Source of the DNA: Lachnospiraceae bacterium
GTDB taxonomy: Bacteria > Bacillota_A > Clostridia > Lachnospirales > Lachnospiraceae
Assembly: GCA_003446335.1 (NCBI GenBank)
Contig: DMAZ01000169.1
Location: forward strand, 1-13,436
DNA length: 13,436 nucleotides
Reading direction: 5' to 3'
Below the pieces are notes generated by a model. The model was given only the letters and a program-made list of their open reading frames with translations, did not search any database and was not told the DNA's origin. Every line of letters begins with the position of its first letter. Position 1 is the stretch's first letter. Shown here in pieces: positions 7,449-13,436 of this stretch. Position numbers and translations under genes: made by a program.

Positions 7449-8887
7449 TGTCTAATAAATTACTTGAAAAATATCATAAAATACCGGCACCGGTAAAAGC
7501 ATCGCTCTGGTTCACGATCTGCAACATTATACAGAAAGGAATCTCCCTTCTGTCCATGCCGATTTTCACGCGTCTTCTGACGACAGCTCAGTACGGTGAA
7601 TATACGAACTACCAGGCATGGTATCAGATCATATCCATTTTTGCGACACTGAATCTCTATTACGGCGTCTTCAATAATGGTATGACCAAGTATCCGGAAG
7701 ACCGGGACCGTTTTACCTCCAGTATGACGGGACTGACGACAGTCCTGACCGCAGCGCTTTTTGTTGTCTACATTATAGCGCCTTCCTTCTGGAATGAGGT
7801 TTTAGACCTGTCGTCCCTTTATGTATTTGCCATGTTCATAGAACTCTTCTTTGTCCCTGCTTTCAACTTCTGGGCAGCCAAGGAGAGATATGATTATAAA
7901 TACAGGAAGCTGGTCGTTGTCACCCTGATCATGGCGTTCGGCAGTCCGATCCTGGGTGTGCTTACAGTACTGAATACAGAGTACAAGGCGGAGGCCAGAG
8001 TGCTCTCCTATGTATTCGTTCAGGTCTGTATAGGTCTTTTCTTCTACATTTATAACATGGTCAGGGGGAAGACATTTTATGTCCGGGAATACTGGAGATT
8101 CGCTCTTGTCTTTAACATTCCGCTCATACCGCATTATCTGTCCAGTCAGATCCTGAATCAGGCGGACCGCATTATGATCGCCAATATGATCGGAAAAGGG
8201 GAGGCGGCTATATATGCCGTGGCATACAATGTCGGCACGATCATGCAGATCGTCATTACTGCCATAAATAACTCGTTCACGCCTTATATGTACAAGAGTA
8301 TTAAGAGCCGTGAATATGAGGGTATCTACAGGAATTCAAGGATCATCCTTTCTCTTGTCGGTTTTGCCTGCATAGGAGCCATGGCTCTGGGACCGGAAAT
8401 CATCAGGATTTTTGCTTCCAGGGACTATTACGACGCTATATGGGTCATTCCGCCGGTAGCGTGTGCCATCTATTTTAAGTTTTTGTACCCGCTGTTCAGC
8501 ACAGTGGAGTTTTACTACGAAAAGACGGGATTTGTCATGATCGCTTCCTGTCTGGGCGCTGTGGCGAACATTATACTGAACTATATATTTATTAAGATCT
8601 ACGGATATTATGCAGCCGGCTATACAACATTGTTCTGCTATATACTGTATTCCTTTGCCCATTATTTCTTTCAGAGGAAGGTCGCTGCAGAACACGAGAT
8701 CCAGAGCGCGTTGTTCGATATGAGGTATATTCTCCTGTTTTCGGCGTTCATGCTGGCAGCTATGGTCTTTATGCTTTTCCTGTATCCGTACAGGATCTTA
8801 AGGTATCTTGTGTGTGCTGCGGCACTTGCGGTATTTGCCGCACTATTTAAGAAGAACAGACATCTGTTCAGGAAAAAGAAGCAGTAA
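7448..8887 (+). CDS. Wzx-type polysaccharide flippase (oligosaccharide exporter, MOP superfamily)
   Basis: A 479-residue polytopic membrane protein with about 12-14 hydrophobic helices. It would flip undecaprenyl-pyrophosphate-linked repeat units across the membrane. Family marks: KASLWFTICNIIQKGISLLS near the N-terminus, MPIFTRLLTTAQYGEY (first loop), FNIPLIPHYLSSQILNQADR and IMIANMIGKGEAAIYAVAY in the middle, typical of Wzx/RfbX proteins. ATG 7448 is preferred over an upstream TTG at 7418 in the same frame because it forms the TAATG overlap with the previous stop and the ten extra residues lie inside the previous gene. The Shine-Dalgarno match is weak (GCAGG), fitting coupled translation. 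It pairs with the polymerase gene immediately downstream. Confidence 0.92.
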   Translation: MSNKLLEKYHKIPAPVKASLWFTICNIIQKGISLLSMPIFTRLLTTAQYGEYTNYQAWYQIISIFATLNLYYGVFNNGMTKYPEDRDRFTSSMTGLTTVLTAALFVVYIIAPSFWNEVLDLSSLYVFAMFIELFFVPAFNFWAAKERYDYKYRKLVVVTLIMAFGSPILGVLTVLNTEYKAEARVLSYVFVQVCIGLFFYIYNMVRGKTFYVREYWRFALVFNIPLIPHYLSSQILNQADRIMIANMIGKGEAAIYAVAYNVGTIMQIVITAINNSFTPYMYKSIKSREYEGIYRNSRIILSLVGFACIGAMALGPEIIRIFASRDYYDAIWVIPPVACAIYFKFLYPLFSTVEFYYEKTGFVMIASCLGAVANIILNYIFIKIYGYYAAGYTTLFCYILYSFAHYFFQRKVAAEHEIQSALFDMRYILLFSAFMLAAMVFMLFLYPYRILRYLVCAAALAVFAALFKKNRHLFRKKKQ

Positions 8888-8908
8888 TTTTACGAAGAAG
8901 GGGACAGG

Positions 8909-10162
8909 ATGGGGAAGAAAATCAGACTCAATATCACGGTGGAGGAGATTGCTTTTCTGATAATGTGGATGGTATTTTTTGTGCCGCCCGCTTTTCATCG
9001 CATCTCATCAGTACTTTCACATGCGGCGACTCTGGCCGGATACGGAGCTTTCCTGCTCATGTTCCTGTTCAAGAGAAAAGAGTTTCCGGTAAAAGAAGAT
9101 GTAATGTATGTTTTTGCATTCCTTCTCTATTGTAATATCATTGTCCTGTTTAAAACACCCGGCGAATTTCCGGTCTACCTGAGAAGATATATGATTCCGG
9201 CGGTCGAGAGCATTTTTCTGGTCCGGTGGTCCCTCGGGGGAAGAAAAACGGGGCTGAGAGTGCTGTATGGAGTGACTGCATTTTATATAACAGCCAATTT
9301 TCTGTCAATAATACTATTCAGGGAAGGGATGTTCCGATCCACCGCCGGCTCTTCGGTCGAGCGTGCTCAGTGGCTTTTCGGATCGAAGAATAATATTCCG
9401 CTGTACATGATCCTGTTCATAACGATTGCGGTCTATTATTATTACACTGTATGCAGAACGAGGATGTTTTACGTGCTTGCTCTGATGGGCGCTTTCAGTG
9501 TTCTGATGAGCGGCGCGGACGGACTGGAATTTCTCGGAGGGTCCAGCACAGGTATCGTTGCATATTTTGCAGTCCTTATGATGATAGCCTATTATCTGCA
9601 CACAAGCCGGACCGGCAGAGCCGCACTCGGTGTAAAGAGTGTTTTTATAGTGACTCTGATCATGAACCTGATTCTTCTGACCGGGCAGAGTATACCTGGT
9701 ATGGAGGATCTGATCGTTAACGTATTTCATAAAAATGTCACATTCAGCGGAAGAACGACCATATGGGCTGCGAATCTCAGAGCAGTCGGTGAGCATCTGC
9801 TTCTGGGGCACGGTGAAAAAGGCATTATGGCTCATGTCCTGCTTAAAGGAGAGTGGGTAAATACGGACTATACTTACAATTTTGTCCTGAAATTGCTTAT
9901 GAACTACGGAATAATCGGACTGGGGCTTTTTATCTGGATGATATTGAAGATCACACGCGGAAATGAGACCGGTGACAGACTTCTGTTCTCAGGTTTTATC
10001 GGGCTTCTGATCATCGGACTTATGAACGAGATCGAGATGCAGTGGCTCATGCTTTTTCCGATCATGCTGACAATGTACGAACATCCGCTCGCTGTATGCA
10101 GCCGTTCGAAGAAAGGCAGGATAAAGCCTGAAAGAAGTCTCGGGCTCCAGATCAGATTCTGA
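8909..10162 (+). CDS. Wzy-like polysaccharide polymerase / O-antigen ligase-family membrane protein
   Basis: A 417-residue polytopic protein (about 10-12 helices) started at ATG 8909, five bases after AAGGGG. The large loop with TFSGRTTIW (278-286), a further Arg-containing stretch and GHGEKG (300-305) is the usual O-antigen polymerase/ligase (Wzy_C/WaaL) signature, R-x-x-I/L-W followed by a G-x-G segment before the last helices. With Wzx upstream and a Wzz-like protein in the operon, polymerase is the better reading than ligase: it would join repeat units on the outer face of the membrane. Basic C-terminal tail (SRSKKGRIKPERS). Sequence conservation in this group is poor, so the call rests on topology, motif and neighbours. 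Confidence 0.83.
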   Translation: MGKKIRLNITVEEIAFLIMWMVFFVPPAFHRISSVLSHAATLAGYGAFLLMFLFKRKEFPVKEDVMYVFAFLLYCNIIVLFKTPGEFPVYLRRYMIPAVESIFLVRWSLGGRKTGLRVLYGVTAFYITANFLSIILFREGMFRSTAGSSVERAQWLFGSKNNIPLYMILFITIAVYYYYTVCRTRMFYVLALMGAFSVLMSGADGLEFLGGSSTGIVAYFAVLMMIAYYLHTSRTGRAALGVKSVFIVTLIMNLILLTGQSIPGMEDLIVNVFHKNVTFSGRTTIWAANLRAVGEHLLLGHGEKGIMAHVLLKGEWVNTDYTYNFVLKLLMNYGIIGLGLFIWMILKITRGNETGDRLLFSGFIGLLIIGLMNEIEMQWLMLFPIMLTMYEHPLAVCSRSKKGRIKPERSLGLQIRF

Positions 10163-10197
10163 TGTACAGGCCATCAAAAAATAAATGCAACATAAAT

Positions 10198-10203
10198 GAG
10201 GAG
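10198..10203 (+). promoter_or_regulatory. Ribosome binding site that fixes the start of the GT2 gene at 10213
   Basis: GAGGAG at 10198-10203 lies nine bases before ATG 10213. The earlier in-frame ATG at 10162 overlaps the previous stop (TGATG) but lacks a ribosome binding site and would add 17 residues with no counterpart in GT2 enzymes. Confidence 0.75.
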
Positions 10204-10212
10204 TTTTTTAAT

Positions 10213-11274
10213 ATGTGCAAAATTTCAGTTATTACACCTGTATATAAAGTGGAGGATTATCTCAGAAAATGCATAGACAGCATTCTGAATCAGACGTTTA
10301 CGGACTATGAGCTTTTCATAGTTGATGACGGGTCTCCTGATTCCTGCGGCATGATAGCGGATGAATATGAGAAAGCAGACCCCAGAGTACATGTCATTCA
10401 TAAGGAAAACGGCGGAGCTCCGAGTGCGCGCAATGCCGGTATTGAGAAAGCAACCGGGGAGTACTTCTATTTTCCTGACTCCGATGACTGGCTTGAGCCC
10501 GATTATCTTGAGAATCTGTATGATCTCGCAGTGCGGACAGATGCCCAGCTGGTCGTATCCGGGTATACGATGGAATACTATGAGAACAATAACAGTCAGT
10601 CCTACACTGTCAGCGTTCCGGAACAGAACTACAGCGATCAGACGCTGGTCCGCAATAATCTGCATCATTATTTCGACAATATGATGATGGCCGTTCCGTG
10701 GAATAAACTGTACAGAGCAGATTATATAAGAGAGAATGGTCTTCGATTCCCTGAAACGAAATGGGATGATCTCCACTTCAATATGGAAGTGATCATGGAT
10801 ATCGAACGGGTAGCGATCAGCTCCTGTGCCGGATATCATTTCTTCCGCTCAAGGCCCGGTTCCGAGACGACTTCTGTATTTGACGAGATGCTGTATGAAA
10901 AGAGAAAAGCTCAGTTCCGTCACATCATGAAAGTGTACAGGCACTGGGATGTACGCGATCCGGAAATCGTGTCTGTTATCTATGGATACTATGCAGCGCG
11001 TCTGGTACAGTGTGCTCAGGAGATTGCCATCAGTTCCAACGATGACAAGGGAGAGCAGATTCGTGAGATTCTTGATGATAAGCTTTCGCAGCGGGCTTTT
11101 CGGCATGGAAAGATTGAATCAGGCATACTGAGGATAGCGGCCTTCCCGATGCGCTACGGAGATATTAAGGGAACTATCCTCATGGGGAAGACCATCGGAT
11201 TTGTAAAGAATCATTATTCGTCCTGGTTCTATAAATTGAAATCACGCTCAGTGAATAAAGCGAAGTCCCTGTAA
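10213..11274 (+). CDS. Glycosyltransferase family 2 (GT-A fold)
   Basis: A 353-residue soluble or peripherally bound inverting GT-A enzyme that would add a sugar to the lipid-linked repeat unit in the cytoplasm. Motifs: ISVITPVYKVEDYLRKCIDS at the N-terminus, FIVDDGSPDS (35-44) for the nucleotide, GGAPSARNAGIEKATGEY (67-84), and the metal-binding FPDSDDWLEPDYLE (87-100) with D89-S-D91. A conserved-looking middle block (VPWNKLYRADYIRENGLRFP) is usual in EpsJ/WcaA-like GT2 proteins. The C-terminus is basic. It is the last gene of the + strand unit, and its sugar specificity cannot be read from the sequence. Confidence 0.9.
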   Translation: MCKISVITPVYKVEDYLRKCIDSILNQTFTDYELFIVDDGSPDSCGMIADEYEKADPRVHVIHKENGGAPSARNAGIEKATGEYFYFPDSDDWLEPDYLENLYDLAVRTDAQLVVSGYTMEYYENNNSQSYTVSVPEQNYSDQTLVRNNLHHYFDNMMMAVPWNKLYRADYIRENGLRFPETKWDDLHFNMEVIMDIERVAISSCAGYHFFRSRPGSETTSVFDEMLYEKRKAQFRHIMKVYRHWDVRDPEIVSVIYGYYAARLVQCAQEIAISSNDDKGEQIREILDDKLSQRAFRHGKIESGILRIAAFPMRYGDIKGTILMGKTIGFVKNHYSSWFYKLKSRSVNKAKSL

Positions 11275-11309
11275 AATGAAAAAATAAAGAAGGATGCCGC
11301 ATCAGACAA

Positions 11310-11368
11310 TGACGCCACTATATATAGCAGGTATTCACCGATAACGTCTGCTATATATAGTGGCGTCA
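11310..11368. repeat. Perfect 21-bp inverted repeat between convergent units (possible bidirectional terminator)
   Basis: Left arm 11310-11330 and right arm 11348-11368 are exact reverse complements with a 17-base loop. Each arm contains CTATATATAG, itself a palindrome, and GACGCC/GGCGTC at its outer end. It lies 35 bases after the GT2 stop and five bases after the minus-strand fucosyltransferase stop, so either transcript would fold it. Neither side has the T-tract of an intrinsic terminator. The 11275-11373 gap holds nothing else that I recognise. Confidence 0.9.
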
Positions 11369-11373
11369 AAATC

Positions 11374-12480
11374 TTAACGTGACAGTCCTTTCTTTTTCCG
11401 GCGCCTTGCGCGACGTTTCTGGTCGCGATAGGTCGTCGTTCCCGTCTGGTTAAATCCGTTATTGATGATATTTTCGTACTCATAAGGAGTACCTGTGCTG
11501 AGGCGTACAATGCGGGCTGTAATGCTGACGTTGGAGTATCCGCAGATCAGACCGTCGCATTTTGCCAGCGTATACATATCACGCAGGACCTCCAGGCCCA
11601 TCTTATACTTATGATCTGTACGGGACGCCTGTGAGAAATGTACCGGCTCTCCGTCTGTCGAGCGGAAGATATCGTTATAGCAGACGACACGGCTGCCGAA
11701 CCTTTCCCGGAATTTCTCCACTGTGGATTCTTCATCTGTCGCAAGGAAGATCCGCTCAAATCCATGTTTCTTTATGGCCTGAGCGACAGCGTCCAGGTAC
11801 TGGTCCAGTGTCACGACTTTCGCGTGATTGATATATTCATTCCGGAAATCCGTCCCCCGGACGTGAACGCCGATGCACTTCTTATCGCCCAGAATATCAT
11901 CAAGGTTACGGTTGATATATTCCTGTACCTCCGGTTTGAGACGAATATATTTTGCATAGAGCTCCGCCCGCTTCTTCATATACTCCTCGGCCTGTCCGCT
12001 GTTCGCGATAAAGTTTCCGAGGACCGTTATCTCTCCGTTCACATTTCTGTGGCACTGTTTATACAAAGCCACGTTGCGGCTCTGACGTGCGTCCTTCACG
12101 GGGATATCCGATACCGGCTCGAAGTAATACTCGAAAGCGTTCTCTCCCCCGTTAATGGGATGCCCTTCGTTATAAATGCATTTATCGCTGTACTCGACGA
12201 CCGGCTTCATGTGAAATCTTTCCGCGAAATACAGACCATCCATGACGGCCATGAACAGGGCAAAGAAGCCCAGCGCGAAATTGTCCATATAAATAAGATA
12301 AATCAGTTCATCCGGATTTAAGTCTCCGAAATTTTCGTATTTGATCGTCGTAGGGTCATGATTGATGTCCAGGACAAGCTTGCGGGATTCGTTGTCTTTG
12401 AAGTATCGCACACAGTTTGCGACATAGTAGGCTTTCTCGTGCTTTTTCAGAAAGTTAAGTACATTATTTCTGAGATCCAT
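11374..12480 (-). CDS. O-fucosyltransferase/NodZ-like (GT23-type) glycosyltransferase
   Basis: A 368-residue protein read on the minus strand, ATG at 12480 with GGAG seven bases upstream. It matches the O-FucT/GT23 superfamily (GT-B-type, NodZ, FUT8): KCIGVHVRGTDF (201-212) contains the donor-binding HxRxxD motif, FLATDEES (245-252) and GLEVLRDMYTLAKCDGLI (295-312) with GYSNVS (314-319) follow in the usual order. Such enzymes use GDP-fucose or related donors. Here it may place a fucose-like sugar on the polymer made by the plus-strand genes. The last 18 residues are very basic (RDQKRRARRRKKKGLSR), which could hold the enzyme at the membrane or to an acidic glycan. The first 200 residues are less conserved. 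It follows LicD after 47 bases with no terminator or promoter seen, so the two are probably cotranscribed. Sugar specificity is inferred, not shown. Confidence 0.75.
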   Translation of the reverse strand: MDLRNNVLNFLKKHEKAYYVANCVRYFKDNESRKLVLDINHDPTTIKYENFGDLNPDELIYLIYMDNFALGFFALFMAVMDGLYFAERFHMKPVVEYSDKCIYNEGHPINGGENAFEYYFEPVSDIPVKDARQSRNVALYKQCHRNVNGEITVLGNFIANSGQAEEYMKKRAELYAKYIRLKPEVQEYINRNLDDILGDKKCIGVHVRGTDFRNEYINHAKVVTLDQYLDAVAQAIKKHGFERIFLATDEESTVEKFRERFGSRVVCYNDIFRSTDGEPVHFSQASRTDHKYKMGLEVLRDMYTLAKCDGLICGYSNVSITARIVRLSTGTPYEYENIINNGFNQTGTTTYRDQKRRARRRKKKGLSR

Positions 12481-12527
12481 ATTTCACTCCATAATTTTTC
12501 TGTGATATCGGGGCAAAAGATCTTATG

Positions 12528-13370
12528 TTACTCTGTAATAAGTTCTATCTCATGGTGATTTCTCTGATCTTCCGGCGGAAGAGCCATATAATCACCATAA
12601 ATTCTCTTCAGATAAAGATCATACTGTTCCGGAACACGGAAATTGACACCTTCGAACGGAATTTCAGTCTTCTTTCCGTAAATTGAGCGTTCCATGACAC
12701 TCTTGAACTTGTAGACACCCATCAGATTAATAATGTAATATCCTCTGCTGAAACGATACCTGCGCAGGCACTGATTATACTTTTTGATCTGTTTCGGTGT
12801 ATCGAGGAAACGCTCCACATGAATGAGACTTCCGAATCGGATCATAGCCTTCTCGATGAACGGCCTGTTCTTCTTATTAACGGAAACCATATCATCGAAA
12901 CAGGAGAACATGAACATCATACGTCTGTAAAGGATATGGTATTTCCTTAATGTAAAGTGAATCTTGTTCTTCGGCATGGAGTCCAGCGGGAAAATATCGA
13001 CCCAGACATTCCAGACCTGTTCATTCTTTCTGGAGGTCGTTTTGACTTTAGCTCTCTTGTCGATGATCTTGGCGAATGGGAACAGATAGCTGCTGTCCTT
13101 ATCGGGAGTAAGAATTTCGTAAGGATATTCAAATTCCTGCTCGGCGGCTTTCAGAAAACGCTCATAATCCGGGCGGGGCATCGCGATGTCCACATCATCG
13201 TCCCAGGGAATAAAACCTCCGTGGCGAACAGCGCCGAGGAGGGTGCCGCCGCTGAGAAAGTATGTAATGTGATTTTTGTTGCAGATCTCTTTTACTTTTT
13301 TCAGCATTTCAAATTCCAGAAGCTGGAGTTCTCTGAGAGTGCCTTCGGCCGGCCTGACATTATTTTCCAT
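12528..13370 (-). CDS. LicD-family phosphotransferase (phosphocholine/phospho-substituent transferase)
   Basis: A 280-residue soluble minus-strand protein. LicD proteins transfer a phospho-group such as phosphocholine (or a sugar phosphate) from a nucleotide donor to a glycan. The defining motif is clear: YFLSGGTLLGAVRHGG (37-52) then FIPWDDDVDIAMPR (53-66), with the metal-binding Asp cluster D57-D61, the nucleotidyltransferase-like core. The following RPDYERFLKAAE and the VWVDIFPLDS-like segment (WNVWVDIFPLDS, about 117-128) are also typical. ATG 13370 is preferred to an in-frame ATG at 13385 because GAGG (13383-13380) lies nine bases before it and the five extra residues lack a ribosome binding site. 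No promoter could be identified in the 66 bases between it and the window end. In this locus it likely decorates the surface polymer; the donor (choline, glycerol or other) is unknown. Confidence 0.9.
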   Translation of the reverse strand: MENNVRPAEGTLRELQLLEFEMLKKVKEICNKNHITYFLSGGTLLGAVRHGGFIPWDDDVDIAMPRPDYERFLKAAEQEFEYPYEILTPDKDSSYLFPFAKIIDKRAKVKTTSRKNEQVWNVWVDIFPLDSMPKNKIHFTLRKYHILYRRMMFMFSCFDDMVSVNKKNRPFIEKAMIRFGSLIHVERFLDTPKQIKKYNQCLRRYRFSRGYYIINLMGVYKFKSVMERSIYGKKTEIPFEGVNFRVPEQYDLYLKRIYGDYMALPPEDQRNHHEIELITE

Positions 13371-13436
13371 TGAATAATACCTCATCTAATAAGTAAGATT
13401 ACTAAAACTTCCCATACTACAGTGCTTTAGTGCGCC

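Noticed and set aside
10162..10212. ATG at 10162 as start of the GT2 gene
   Set aside because: It overlaps the previous stop but has no ribosome binding site, and the added residues do not belong to the GT2 fold; ATG 10213 has GAGGAG.
10225..10839. A 204-codon open frame on the minus strand opposite the GT2 gene
   Set aside because: It overlaps the strongest motif region of the GT2 gene and its composition reads as an antisense shadow.
11638..12321. A 227-codon open frame on the + strand opposite the fucosyltransferase
   Set aside because: It is fully antisense to a gene with clear family motifs, has no ribosome binding site and gives a protein with no recognisable domain.

Overview
The window looks like part of a cell-surface polysaccharide locus from a Gram-positive clostridial bacterium, most likely a Lachnospiraceae relative. 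This is inferred from the DUF6077-type membrane protein, strong AGGAGG-like ribosome binding sites, moderate GC content, and the mix of a GH32 sucrose enzyme with LicD, Wzx, Wzy and Wzz-type genes. Species cannot be told from the sequence alone. There are no RNA genes, CRISPR arrays or transposase genes.

Layout, left to right. (1) Positions 1-936 are the 3' part of a glycoside hydrolase family 32 gene (sucrose or sucrose-6-phosphate hydrolase), closed by a clear intrinsic terminator at 963-989. (2) A new transcription unit starts from an extended -10 promoter near 1071. It runs on the + strand to 11274: a large polytopic GT-C-like membrane protein split by a frameshift (1114-3266), a GtrB/DPM1-like polyprenyl-phosphate glycosyltransferase (3389-4342), a Wzz-like chain-length/co-polymerase protein with an unusual cytoplasmic C-terminal domain (4369-5847), a kinase-like plus SAM-methyltransferase fusion (5931-7448), a Wzx-type flippase (7448-8887), a Wzy/ligase-type polymerase (8909-10162) and a GT-A family 2 glycosyltransferase (10213-11274). 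(3) A perfect 21-bp inverted repeat sits between this unit and a convergent minus-strand unit. That unit holds a LicD-family phosphotransferase (13370-12528) followed by an O-fucosyltransferase/NodZ-like glycosyltransferase (12480-11374).

Inferred joint function: glycosyltransferases build a lipid-linked repeat unit, Wzx flips it, Wzy polymerises it and the Wzz-like protein sets its length. The GtrB-like enzyme would load a sugar on undecaprenyl phosphate for use outside the membrane by the GT-C-like protein. LicD would add a phospho-substituent such as phosphocholine, the methyltransferase could cap or modify the glycan, and the NodZ-like enzyme could add a deoxyhexose. No initiating sugar-1-phosphate transferase is present in the window, so the locus must depend on genes outside it.

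The points most worth a second look are the kinase-like/methyltransferase fusion with an apparently intact kinase catalytic signature, the pseudo-BY-kinase tail of the Wzz-like protein, the frameshift in the GT-C-like gene, a hairpin with an embedded 13-codon ORF before the GtrB-like gene, and the long palindrome between the convergent units.
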